Source: Utricularia gibba
Lineage: Eukaryota > Streptophyta > Magnoliopsida > Lamiales > Lentibulariaceae
DNA length: 64,000 nt
Assembly: GCA_002189035.1 (NCBI GenBank)
Contig: NEEC01000015.1
Coordinates: 1,364,001 to 1,428,000, forward strand
Reading direction: 5' to 3'
Within the stretch, counting starts at the first letter, position 1; each line of letters starts with the position of its first letter. A program made the position numbers and the translations under genes. The notes under the pieces were generated by a model. It was not told the DNA's origin, ran no database searches, and saw nothing but the letters and a program-made list of their open reading frames with translations. This document shows, piece after piece, positions 10,481 through 23,100 of the stretch.

Positions 10481-12802
10481 CTGCAAGTTACTTAAGAACG
10501 AAAGTAAAATTTAGTCACACGAAAATTTAGAACAAAATGCAACATCGCCGTAATGCTTGTGGATAACACGGAGGCCCATTTTAGCAGTACTTTCCTGGGC
10601 TGCAAAATGCCAGTTCAGCTCCCTATTAAGGCCCAATCAAGAAAGCCGAATTACGTATAACAATACATCGTGGGCCTGAGCCTACAACGTTGGGCCTTAC
10701 CTAACATGAATTAAACAATGTAGGAAATAAAAATATGAGCCTAAAACATTGGGCCTTAACATTAACTAAGATGACAAGTTACTCTCAAACATCTAAATGT
10801 CAATATGATGCACTTTTGAACCTATTTTCATTTATTTTGAAAACATGATGTTTAAAAAATAAATAAAAAATAATACATTTTTTGTATGTTAAATTTTATT
10901 TCTGATTCTTTAATATAATATTGAAATCACTTGTGAAATAATTATGTATACTTACCGTAAATTTTCATAAAATTAAAAATAAAATATATTTGAAATTAAT
11001 ATCTTCATTTAATTATATATATAATAACTATTGAATTACTTTTTATGATATTATCTATTTCAAATATACAATATTTATAATTTTATATTTTTATCATCTT
11101 TGAACTGTCTTCATGTAAGATTATTTATTATTGATTTACTTTAGATCAAATATATTTAACTTTAGAATTACTACTAATGATCATCAACTATGTTTAGGAA
11201 AATACCTCATGTAAAATTTACGTAGTCATTTTATCCAATTTTATTATTTCTCATATTCGTAATCGATGTGCTATTTATCTAGGTTTACATCCTTTATTCT
11301 TATCATTATTTATGATTGATAATTGGTGGTATATTCATTTTTATCCAAGTAACTGAATTAAGGGCAGATATTTAACCCATATAGTTTACTTTGACTTTTG
11401 GATTAAGTGGCTGGCTTTCATACGTTTTGTAGGTTAGGGTTCACTTGAAACTTTTTCTTTGATTATTTAGCATCTAATCAATTGGCGTTTGTCCTTTAAT
11501 TGTTTAGTTCAATTTTTTATTTAAATTCAGTGTATCCACGTACTTTTTGATTTATTATTAAATTAATTTATTGTTTTCTTATCCAATCCTGAACTGGGAA
11601 GAGTTTATTGTGTTTGTTTGCTTTGAGTATCTGGCATTTAGTAGTTATCGAGATATACAAACTTTCCAAGAGAGAACCTGAGTGAGTTCGTATGCTTCTG
11701 CGCACATACGGGTTGGCCAATCACCTACTGCGGCTTCGCTTTCTGATTTTTTCTTTCTTTCTTTCTCTTTTATTTTTTGTGTGTTCTTTGAAATAGTTGA
11801 CCACCTTCCGGGTGTCGTCTACTAGCTTCTTCTTCTCTGTGAGTGGCTTCTTTAGTGACCCTTAGTTGGTTTCTTATCCATAATCGAAGCCTCTAGTTTT
11901 TGCTACATCAAAACTGGGTCTTTTTCTTGTTCAACCACAGTTTTATGATTAGGTTTCTCTCCGTTTTTTCAATTTTTTCTTAAAAAGATGATTTTTAGGA
12001 ATACTAAAAGGTGGATGATTTGATTCATCTTTGTTCTTGACGTTTTTTTGATGAATTTCAGTGAACACGGAAAGGGCTTTTTTTTTTTTTTTTTTGTTAT
12101 TGGTGATCGTTTAAGTTTTTTTATTTATTTCTGGGTTTACTGTGTTTCAATTCCTCGCGTTGAGCATGGGGGAAAATATGTTCCTAGTGTTGAGAAACTG
12201 TGATTTCATGGATATCGAAAACATGGAGGAATTGTTGGAAAGTTGCAATCTTGCTGCAAATTATAGTGAAAATTATCTTTCGTGTGTGTACTGTTTACAA
12301 GGTTTGAGATACGGGCTTTCTTGTTGACGAGTATTTCCAATGTATTGGATATGCCTTGCGCCTATACAAAGCTCGGTGTTTGCTTATGGACGAGCTTTTT
12401 CTTCCCATCAAAGTGATGAAGACGGAATATCCCTCACCTTCCTGTTAATTCAACAATAGACTTTGTTTCTTTCACGTTTTTTCCTGATCTTTTATTTTCT
12501 TGGAAAAACGTCAAGCGATTGCTTGTTCTCTGTTTGTGTCTGTGTATGCAATTTGAAGATAGCGACTGCATCAAAATTTTTGTTTTGGTTAAATGACTTG
12601 TTCGTTTGGAAGTCTTTAAGCTTTCATTCTTGAAGCTCTATTTGCAGAAGCGTTTGTGTCCTTATGACATGTTTTTCAATTGTAATTTTATTTCCCGTAG
12701 TTGCTTTACCAGTATGGTAATATAGGTTACTTTAAACCATCGCATCCACCATTGCTGTACTTTTACAGTAAAATTCAGATGGCGCTAATGATTTGTTTTC
12801 AG
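10481..12802. other. AT-rich intergenic region and probable leader of the next gene
   Basis: 10740-11400 is very AT-rich without coding. From about 11640 the sequence becomes pyrimidine-rich (tttctttctttctttctctttt) and splice-like, as expected for the transcribed leader and 5' introns of the plus-strand gene starting at 12853. An 18-T run lies near 12079. A 61-codon ORF at 12142-12327 has no motif and is probably leader or intron. Confidence 0.4.
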
Positions 12803-12852
12803 GGAAGCACTGGCATCGTCCCTGTTGGTTGTCATTGGCAACAAATCTTGCA

Positions 12853-14863
12853 ATGGATTTCAAAGGCGTAACCTGGGCAGGAAATATATATCAAAGGTTC
12901 GAGGCAATGTGTTTGGAGGTTGAAGAGGCGATGTATGAGGTGAAGATTCCTTCATTGCTGGCATTTTGTTTATGGTGTTTCTGCCTATGGTTTAATGAGT
13001 TTGAAACTTAGAAATTGGGGGAAAAAGTATGTAAAAGTACTCGTCCTTGATGATGGTACTTTGTAATATGTGTTAGTTTGTTTCGGTGGATCTTTCTGCG
13101 GTATTTAGTGTAGATCATTAAATTCTTCCATGTTTGATATCTGATAACAGTAAGGGAGTTTTGCAAGGTGTGTTTTATTCTTGAGGATATCTAATAACAG
13201 TGATAGCTAGAAACACTAGCCATGTATTACTGGTTATGGTGCATTCATGAAAGTGAGAGGATTTCAATCATATGTTTTAAACTTTTAGTTGCATCAACAG
13301 GACACTATCAAATATATGGAGAGCCAGGCGCATAAAGTTGGTGGGAGTGTAAAGAAGTTCTATTCCGAGATGATGCAAGATTTACTGCCCATGTCTTGCA
13401 TATCCCCTGAACAGAATGCGTATGGTGACTACCTGTTGGACTCTTACGCTCATGGGGATGTTACTAAGAAGCCAAGATTGAGCATTCTAGACACATATGG
13501 GCAGCATAAGAAGAATGAAGTTGAAGATATCCCTGATTTTGCTGAAGAAGAGCTGGGTAGAGATGGAGTTCGTTTTTCTCCACCACCAGTTGTTTATGTC
13601 GAAAGTATACATTCTGATGGTTTTCCTACCCCGAGCAAAAAGTTGGGTGCTTACGTTCGCCCTGTTTGTGTCAAGAGAGTTTCTAGAAGCGGTCATCCTC
13701 CCAAACAGTATGTTCCTGTGCATGATAGAAAATGCAATCTTGACGAAGCAGAAAAGAGACCTGCACCCACTTCTGGTTCTGCATTTGAAGCCACTGTTTC
13801 TACAAAACTTGCATCAACTAATATCACCCGAAAACAGAAAGGGATTGTGGAATGTATCCCTGTTGCTTCTGAAAGGGCAGGGCCAACTAAAACACCCACC
13901 CATACCGAAGCCGGTGATTCTGAGTGTATGGCTTCATCTAAGTCCTTGGCTGAACAGCCTAATGGTACGTCTTCTCCTTGGCCAATCTCTTCTTTCAACT
14001 TGAATATTGAGCAACACTTTTCTCTTTATGTTTATTAACATCAGCGGTATCAACTGAACAACATGAAGATCGGATCAAGTCTCCAGAAACAATGCTTAGT
14101 ACCTCAACTGATGGTCTGAAACCTTTGATTTACAATGGCAAGGTGGATAATGTATAATCATTTGAGCTTGTTGTCCTTGTTGATGTTGTGGCAGAAAAAC
14201 CCAACAGAGACGGCTCCTGGTTTGAACCACATCCAGACACCAGGATTGGAAGTTGGAACCCTGAATCAGTGGCTGAGGAATTGATTTCCCGTTATAAAGG
14301 TGAGTAAAGCATTTTACAGAAAACCAGGAGCAGACTGGCTTGTAGATGTATTAAGTAGATTTCGTGTTTAGATTCCATTGAAGCTTTGTAGTTCTCCTTG
14401 TTTACTAAACCATGGAATCTGCTCTGGTCAATATTGCCTCAAGATTTTTTGTCCTTTATTTCTTCTTATGCACAACTAGACTTTTTTTTTATGCTGAGAC
14501 CTTTCTGCTCTGTTGTGCAGACAACTTGGATGTAGAAGCCATTGAAGAGTCAGAATTAGTGTCTGAGCCATTGGAAGAAACCTGCATTCTTGTTGATGCC
14601 GTTGATGCAACAATCAATGCTGCTCCTCAGGGAACGGATAAAGCTAAACCATACAAGGTTCTTCTCATTCTTAACTTCTGCCATTGCTCTCATTTACCAC
14701 CAGCAAACATTGTTTTTTAGAGTTTCATTTTTCCCTGCAGAAGAAAATCCGTGAAGCTCTGGCATCAAAACTGAGGCTGAAGAAAAAGCAACCCCAGATG
14801 GTCGAAGATGTCAACTGGAAATCCCCAGGCGGTTCATCGGAATCCGACTGGGAGCTTCTCTAA
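12853..14863 (+). CDS. Conserved plant protein of unknown function (six coding exons)
   Basis: The start MDFKGVTWAGNIYQRFEAMC resembles a plant-conserved family that I know only as uncharacterised. Coding exons are 12853-12939, 13301-13964, 14045-14113, 14195-14299, 14521-14657 and 14741-14863. They join in phase to 1185 nt, or 394 residues. The N-terminal segment reads on across the first junction as EEAMYE-DTIKYMESQ...SVKKFYSEMMQDLLP, probably helical. The middle is polar and low-complexity with a conserved-looking VYVES. After GSWFEPHPDTRIGSWNPESVAEELISRYK the C-terminal part is acidic and then basic (KKIREALASKLRLKKKQP), ending SDWELL. There is no membrane span, signal peptide or catalytic motif. 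A leader exon begins at 12803 after a TTGTTTTCAG acceptor. It converges on the TAXIMIN gene, whose stop lies 346 bp away. Confidence 0.85.
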
Positions 14864-15209
14864 GTAATCATGATTAAGATGCTGATAAATTCCCAGCATC
14901 AGGAAGGAAGCAAAACTGTTGAATAAATAAGGTATTCCATTGTGTATTATGTTGATAACAGACTGCCATTGGGTTCCCGGTGGTATCGGAAACATTCCCT
15001 TGTATTTCCGACGTATCGGATCCTTAAAAAAACAGTTATTTCCTATTCCTTTTCGCAAAGTAGGCCATGTTTAGGCTAATTACAAGCTCAAGAAACATTT
15101 TTTTTCCCCTGTAAAGAGTATCAATAAAGGAAGCAGCAACAATAGGCGTGTAACAGATGATCCAAAAGCAACATGTGGATACAGATGTGCGAAAAGCAAA
15201 GAGACGGAA

Positions 15210-15519
15210 TCAACAAGGGATCTTGGATGTGAACCACTCCATGACATGAAAAGGGGCCTTGATGAGCTCGAGCGCAAGCTCAACCAGGACAGTGACGCAC
15301 AGGCAGCAAGGGCAGATGCAGCTCAACAGCAGCCTGACAACACCAATTCAAAAAATATTACGATGATAGACACGAAACCATGAAATCTGACCCACGACAA
15401 GAAGGGGCGAACCCGACGATCCAGACGGCCACGCCGACGATGGAGATAAGGAGCGAAACAAACGCGAAGGGCAATCCCAAGAGAAACCCCAAAGGCCGGC
15501 AATCGCCGTCGCAGCACAT
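15210..15519 (-). CDS. TAX: TAXIMIN-type small conserved membrane/signalling peptide
   Basis: Two exons, 15413-15519 and 15210-15333, join in phase to 231 nt and encode 76 residues. The N-terminus reads [20 protein letters not shown], followed by a hydrophobic stretch, the Cys-rich CICPCCLC and the C-terminus [10 protein letters not shown]. This matches the TAXIMIN family of about 75-residue Cys-rich plant peptides implicated in lateral-organ separation and growth (family knowledge). The donor is GG|GTTCGC and the acceptor TTGTTGTCAG|GC. The intron is short (79 bp). The start ATG is the first in this frame. The hydrophobic middle could be a membrane anchor or an atypical secretion signal; the sequence cannot decide. 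Confidence 0.9.
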
Positions 15520-18121
15520 TTCTAGAGCAGATTCCGATGATCGAGACTCAGTCCTCTCTCCACTGTCGGAAGGATTTATCTATCCATCCATCATCAGGCG
15601 AGGAAAATGTGAAGTCCACACGTCTCTTTCTCATTCAAACTATACCCACATGCCCTAGTCCTAGCTGGCAACGCGACTTTTATTTTTAATTATTTATTTT
15701 ATATTATTTCAAGTGAAAGGATAATAAACTTCTGAGCTTCTTTGAAGTCCATTTTAACATGGGCCTGAGCCTATTCAGCCCGGCTCAATTCACAACATCA
15801 TTGGGCTGACAACACACAGACATGGGCTGTGATACAGGTGGAATGTCACAGATGTAAATAGATCCTAAATAAATATTATGGAATAACTCCCAATTAACAA
15901 GATACTTCATTATCAGAGGTCGTTTAATAGTAGTGTATTGGTATGTTTAAATATAGTATAATTGAATATATATTTACTTAATTGTATATAAAGTTTGATA
16001 TTAAAGAATATAAATCTAATTATATAAGTGATATAGATATAATTAATCTTCAAATTTGTGTATACCACCACACACATGCTCAAAAAATAATTACGTGAGT
16101 CATATATTCATACAAGATTTGCATGCATGTACTAGTTAATCAAAAAATTATTTGTGTAAAATTAAATATAAATCTTATATATTATACTATCAAATACTCT
16201 ATCAATCTCATTTACAAGGATGCAGTCGGTGTTGGAAATAAAATAAAGTTTATTTTTTTCAATATTATCTTTCTATTTAGTAAAAATATATTATAAGGTA
16301 GAGCCCTATCATTATTGCAATAGTTATCCATAGACAAAGTCGCTGTGTTGGACCCCACAAATTTTCATTATTGAATTTCGTACATCAACATCCACATTTT
16401 TATATTCTATTTTTGGAAGTTTGCGGACGTGGCGCAACGAGGTCCTCGCAAATAGGAACTCATTAAAAAAAGTATTTTCCATTTCACCGATATTGAAATT
16501 CAAAATTTTTTTAAATGATCAAAAAATAGGAAACTGCTTTCATAATTAATTTGTAATTCAAATTGATTCAATTACAGTTTAATCACCAAATTAAAATTAA
16601 TGTATTAGTAAATTCAAAGGGTTCGATCCCTATCATTAATACACCATGACATGTATGAGTTGGACTGGAAGACCAAAAAAGAAGGCTGGGGATGGATATG
16701 GACCATGCCGCCCCATCTGTGTTTACTGGGGAGTTTGGAACCATGGCGCAGTGCAGCTCTGCGCAGCAGTTGCAGAGGGTGGCCGGAGTTCACTGTGGGC
16801 TACATTCGGAGAATTGGCGGGGGTGGCGCCGTCGCCTGAGGCTCTCAGAAAATGGGGAGAAGAGCTCGGAAGCCGCAAGAATCCTGGGCATTTTCATGAT
16901 GAGTCATCTGGAAATGAGAGCATCCATCAGGCGATGCAGGCACAGAGTTTTGTTCTAGGCGTACATCTGGGGACGGCTCTAAGCTCCGTACAATGAGTAG
17001 GTTTTGAACCCAGAGTTCTAGAGACAAAATTGTCTGTACAAAGAAAAAGAACAGAAAACCATGGCACCCCCCAGTTGCAAGTAGCAGTTTTTAAACTGAT
17101 CGTACACACGGACCCGACTCTATCCCATCTTTTGAAAAATAATCTAGTTGTCTGGACTCTGTAAATGATTCTGTGTGGTGTTCAAACCCTAAAATTAGGG
17201 CGGATGGGAAAAGTTGACAAGACTGAACCCTAAACTTCAAATCTTATCTTCAAGGTAGACATCGTTGTCTCTGCGGCGGTCGTGCCTAGGAATTTTAAGG
17301 TTGCTTCCTTGGGTTTGGCTCTCTGTAGCCACATGCTGCGGTTGCATTGTGGAATAATAAACCCTTGGTTTACCTCAACGAATGTACCATTTGGAGGAAA
17401 TTCCAAAAGGTGCAATGGGATCTGGGTCACCAAATCCGGTCGGTCTTGTTTGTTTGTTTGTGTCGATTCCATTTTAGACCCATTTCGCTCGCGGTATTTG
17501 GGATGGGATTCTTCGGATTAATTCACATGGTTGAATGAACTGGATTTTTTGAAAAGCAGAAAAAACAGCGTCCACATGAATATTGGGACCGCTCAGGGAT
17601 TCTAAAATCTGCAACTTGCCATCTCTTTCTCAGGAAAGAATTCACCCAGATTCAAACCCAGTTCACTGAAGAGCAGCATGTTCCGACGGGATGATCGTCC
17701 TCGACACAGTACACCATCCTGCTGCTGCACCCTTTTGTGTGCATTGCACCTTCGGTACACATCACTTCGTTAATTTTACTGGGATGCTGCCATTTCTTTT
17801 TCTGTATCATATTCCATCATCATTGAATTAGATAAAATGGACAAGTTGAAGGCCTCGTAGCATCGTCAAGTCGAAGACAAACTCTTGAGTGGAACCTAGT
17901 AGCATGTCCGAAGAAGAAAAATTGACAATTTTTTTACAATAAAAGTGTTATGAAACATGTATCATCTGCTAAAATGTTGTTAGAAAATGAATTGTATGAT
18001 AATAATTGGGGATTATTTTTTTAAAAAAAAACCTTATTGTATCATAACTGGATATATACGATGAGAAGGTGGCCTGTTCACCGTAGTGTAGTTGTGAGGA
18101 GGTGATCCATATCCTGAATTG
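15520..18121. other. Intergenic region between TAXIMIN and GLK with an unexplained GC-rich island
   Basis: 15660-16620 is AT-rich. At 16640-17000 a GC-rich island holds overlapping ORFs in all three plus frames (60-116 codons), none with a motif or splice context. Another mixed stretch at 17220-17530 holds an 80-codon minus ORF and plus ORFs of 63-79 codons. The remainder up to 18121 is the GLK upstream region. I can assign no gene here. Confidence 0.4.
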
Positions 18122-19629
18122 ATGCTTGCCTTGTCGCCACCATGGAGCTGCCTAGACAGCGGGCAAGATGCAGAAGAAGAAGGAAGTGAAAAGGGGAAAA
18201 TAGATTTCTCGGTTGATAATTTGGTAGACATCCTTGATTTCGATGACTTCTTCTTGGATACCCTGCTGCCGGAGCAGCAACTCTTGTCTGATTTCTCGGT
18301 TCCGGAGCTGACGGCGTCGCCGGGAAGTACAGACTCCGACTCCAAGAGGCTCGAAGAGGATGAGCAGCAACCAAAGAAGTCCATAACGCAACCTGGGAAT
18401 AAGAAGCAGAAGAAGTCCAAGAAGCCCAAGGTACCTATCTATCACCAACAGTATGCAGGTCGACTTTTCTTGAACTACCGACCCTCTGATATTGTTTCGT
18501 CTCTGATACGTATAGGTAGATTGGACACCGGAGCTCCACCGACGGTTTGTGCAGGCGGTGGAGCAACTCGGAGTAGAGAAAGCGGTGCCTTCGAGGATCC
18601 TACAACTCATGGGAATCGATAACCTCACTCGCCATAACATTGCTAGTCATCTCCAAGTAAGGCGTTTTCGTTTTTTTCTTCACCCCAACGAGATGAAACC
18701 TTCGATTTTGCTGTTGCTGGGGCGGATCTGTATTAACTTATGAATGATCTCCACTGCAGAAATATCGGTCCCACCAGAAACATTTACAGACGCGGTGTGC
18801 AGGGCCGGCGACGTGGAATCACCGCGGCGCCGGCAACACACCGGCGACAACCATCGGGTTCCCGCCGGCGACGGTGGATTTCCGACATCTTCACGTGTGG
18901 GGCCATCCTTCCGGTGTTGACCAATCATTCACATACATGTGGCCCAACCCTTTATCTCAACCGCCAGCTCTGAGCCACCACCATGTGCGTAGTTCAAAAC
19001 CATATCGATCCATATTCCTCTGAGCCACCATCACGTTCATTTCTCACTGTTACTCCACTGCATTTTTTACAGGTTCCTACGCTGGGAACGGCGTGCTTTC
19101 CACTTCAATACCCGGTAATGGTAATAAAAAAAAAGTACAGTTTTTTTTTTTGCTGCAACTAGTAAACTTAGCTCATCTTAGTTTCTTATAATCCTTTTTG
19201 TGGGCGCTAATCACGCAACTAACCAGTCCGTTGTCTGAATTGAGAGACTGACGTTATGCTGCATGTGAATTTTCTTGTACTACATAATTGGTTACAATCA
19301 CCTTTGTGTCGAAATGTGGCGTAACGATCGGAGAATTCAGGCGCCGCCTGTTCCAGGCATACCGGGTCTCGGGTTGCATCAGACTCCGGCACTTGCTCAC
19401 CCGGTAAACTTTTTTTTTCCCGTAAAGGACACTCTACACATCACTAGAAAAATCCCGGGCATTGATTAACTTGGGGGCTGTCCAGTCGACGGGAAGCGTG
19501 GACGCGGCCATCGGAGAGGTGTTATCGAAGCCATGGATGCCGATGCCTCTGGGCTTGAAGCCACCCTCGGTAGACGGTGTGATCGCCGAGCTGCAACGGC
19601 AAGGAATATCCAAAATGCCACCCGCATGA
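18122..19629 (+). CDS. GLK: GOLDEN2-LIKE (GLK) GARP transcription factor, divergent
   Basis: GLK factors activate nuclear photosynthesis genes and chloroplast development. Exons 18122-18430, 18516-18656, 18760-18984, 19073-19114, 19341-19403 and 19486-19629 join in phase to 924 nt, or 307 residues. The start MLALSP and the acidic [11 protein letters not shown] match GLK N-termini. The GARP DNA-binding domain (about 103-156) is intact: [45 protein letters not shown]. The C-terminal GCT box is present ([31 protein letters not shown]). The protein is shorter than typical GLKs (about 390-430). The AREAEAA hexapeptide region that follows the GARP domain is replaced by TRCAGPA at 161-167, without loss of frame. 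It ends 525 bp from the convergent RPN1 gene. Identity is firm; full activity is open. Confidence 0.92.
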
Positions 19630-20154
19630 TCACAAACAGAAACCCAATTCGTCGAACTTTCCCAAAAAAACATCTTATTCTGGTCAGGTTCCTGTGTGAT
19701 TTGCCTGTGAACTTTCAACTTTCTTTTTTGTTATGCGAGAGATTGAAACTTGTGACTGGAGGAGGTGAATACAGCCTCATTTTTCAATCAACTCGAAGAA
19801 ACCTATTGTTTATCGAAAAAACGAAGCAAAAAGTGCTTCGTCTTTGAGGTTAAGATGATATCATGATCTTTACATAACATCCGAATCGGAAAAAAAGCTG
19901 GTAGAAAAACACAGGTCTAAATGATAAAGATGGATGACGGCGCCCAGGAGCAATAGACCTGGAATCCCGTCAAGGACGCCAGAGGGGAAGGTCGACGTGA
20001 GAAGTTCACATAACAAAGGAATGCGTGGAGCCGGAGCCATTTGCTGGCAAAACTGCGCATAGCCGGCGCGGTTCACACAGGCATCAGTCAAACTACGATA
20101 TGGTGCGAGTGGTGGTTCGGTTCACAGTTACAGGTTTCGGTGAGTGTTGGGGAC
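19630..20154. other. Convergent spacer between GLK and RPN1
   Basis: This contains the 3' flanks of both genes. A 73-codon minus ORF at 19870-20091 lies in the probable RPN1 3' UTR and has no motif. Confidence 0.5.
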
Positions 20155-23100
20155 TCACTTATCTTCTGTGTAATCGGGGTTCTCCTTCAAGATGACGAAA
20201 CCTTCTAGAATAGGTGATACTGGAATATATCTGAAAGCACAACGAAGGCCGAGTGAGGAATGTGATATTAAAACATCCAATGAAACAAGTCAAAGAAATA
20301 AGGCCTCACTTTTCAGTCGCGAGTTCAGCTCTGTCACCGGCGGAGAGAAGAACTGGTGTTGAGTGTGTTTGGAAACCCGTTATGGTTTTTGGGCGTCCGG
20401 CCTGGCCAACCACATCTACGGCTTGACCTACACGCACTGGTACTGACAGAGGTTTCAGCTTCTCATCTACTGTCATAAGCATCCTTGGCTGCAGGCAGAC
20501 ATTTCTTGTTATAAGCAACAACTTAATGAAGGAAAGAAGGAAAAACATAGTATTGATTTGGGAGACCGTACCTGCATAGCAAGTGCGAGGAAGTATAGAA
20601 CATAGTGATATTTTCCCAATATGATAGCTTTCATATCGAGACATGCGTGCAGAAAAATTACAAGCCCAGCCATTGCATTGCTGCAGGGAACCAACCAATA
20701 CGACATCCAAGTTAAACACCGGTACCAAAACATTTAAACTAATCGGTAAGAGTTCAACTGCAACTTACGGGGCCCAGAGGAAACGTTCAGAATGATAAGG
20801 AGAAAGTGTTAGGAGCCCTTTGCCCATATGGACCAAGCCTTGAGCAATTCGGACCTGCACGGTTTTCAAATTTATAGGACTAATGCAGACAATGCATAGG
20901 AACACTCGGATACAAACAAGAAGAAAGTGATCAACCGGACACATACACAAAAAAGAAGGCTTGCATCCTTGTAGCAATAACTTGAAAGATTCCGAAGCAT
21001 TCCAGCTATTCTAGCATTGTTTGTCCCAGCTCCAATCAAACCCAGGGAAATAACAGCAGCCTATTTATTTAGAATCACGTGAGTACTTGAAGCACACATC
21101 CTTGGCGAAAGGCATATTTAAATCTTAGAAATAAAAGAATATAACAAATAATAGGAGGAAAGTAATCCAAATACCATTGCCACTTCTGCGTCAGCATCGT
21201 GGCTGAGCCTGCTCAATGTGTCCATCACATTGACCTGTGCACAACAACAATTCAGTGAAGGAAACAAATTTCTGAAAGCAAATGTCCACGCACAATGACA
21301 TTTTAGGACACTTAAATTTTCATTATGCAGCTCTTGGAATAATAGTACCTACTTGGGTCCTCTATGTGCATTACATTTCTCAGCATATGAAACAAGATGT
21401 AAGTTGTAGCTCTTAGAACATATAGTACAAAACAAACTTACCTTTGGATTTGATATGCAAAGAAGCCCTAGAGCCAAAGGGACAGCCCTTCTAATGTTCT
21501 GCTCTCCATACTGCAATAGATGCTCCAGTGAACGAATAGCCATTTCAAGTCCCAGTTCCTCAGCCATTGCAACCATAGCAATTCCAAGGACAGCTGGCCC
21601 CTGGTACACTTCACTCTTATCAAGATGTTGAGAACACTGACCAAGAAGGTGTTGAACCTGAGACAGGAGACGCCAACAGTAACAAAAAATTCAAACGAAT
21701 TGGAAAACCACAAAACCAAATAGCTATTACAACCTTCAAAACATTTCCTGTTCCAGCAAATGCACAGGACAGTAAGATCATGTCACAATGTCGCCTTATT
21801 TTCTCATTGAATGTCTTTGAAACTTCTGCTGTCGCCTCAACACTATCCTGAAAGAAATTGAGATAAAGAATAAGGTAGTGACTTGTATCAAAAAACTAAA
21901 CCGCTTTCACATACTTCAGGTGCCGTTTTAGATAGCACGTTATATGCAGCATACCTGCTTCCCAAGATAAAGAAGACCAAGACCCAAAGGCAAGAAACGA
22001 GCAAGAGGATCCCCCAATTCAGTTTCACTCCTATCCATCAATGCAAATATGATTCCCTGAGCTATATCTTCATTACAGGAGCTAACGAATATCAAGCCCA
22101 GTGCAAGTGCAGTAAATGCAATAACATCTAGAGGTGACTTTCCATCGGCAAGTATAGGTACTAACACATTCCGAACCTGAGGAAAAACATATAGATGTCC
22201 GTATGAGTCACTCCGCACATCTACATCCACATGTACACACCCAACTGCTGTGACATTCTCTACAAGTTAACTTACTGAATCACTACGAGAACCCGCATAG
22301 GCCAGACCAAGACCCATTATAGCTCCAATTCTAGTAGAAGAATCTTCCTTATCCAAAAAGTCAACAAGCAAAGCCATTGCCTGAAAATGAAAGCCAAATG
22401 TCAAAGAAACCTACATATAATTGCATGAAGAAGTCACAGATGAATGCAAAGGTACGCCTTGTTGTTATTCACTACATAAACAAATTTACAGATCTAATTG
22501 TAGACCAATTATATGACTAGTATTGAATTACAAAACTTACAGGATCACACTCGTGCTGGACATTACAGTTTACAATACCAACTCCAAGCAGAGCCCCAGC
22601 GATAACATGGTTGTCTGAGGTATTGAAATACTTGTCCAGTTGGGAAAGTCCAGAATCAACATCCCACATCAATATCATCCCCTACAATAGTTTAAAACAT
22701 AGCTTCAATATACAAAATTTACACAATGATCCATTAAGGATCCAAATATATGCAAACCCACCAGGCTAGCAGCAGCACTGGTTTTCCCATGTTCCTTATT
22801 TTTAAATAGCCAGCTTGTCGAAGAGCTGCCACTGGATGATTCTGATGAAACGGTCATCAGCTTATCCTGAAGGTTGAAAAAGAACGCTGTAAAATTAATG
22901 ACCCAACACAGACTTAAATTTGATTTTTATTATGGAAAGAATGTGATGGGTTCAACCTGGCCAAAACCAGCATTTACAAAAGCATTCACAAATGTTGCCG
23001 CCAGGTTTTGCCTGGCAGAATCAACAGTACCACCACCAGCACCACGACCATCAAGAAGATGTGCCTGTGAAACCAGGGAAAGAACAAAATAATACATCTC

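Noticed and set aside
16618..16630. tRNA-like B-box (ggttcgatccc)
   Set aside because: No A-box or cloverleaf can be built from the AT-rich upstream sequence. It may be a SINE or tRNA relic at most.
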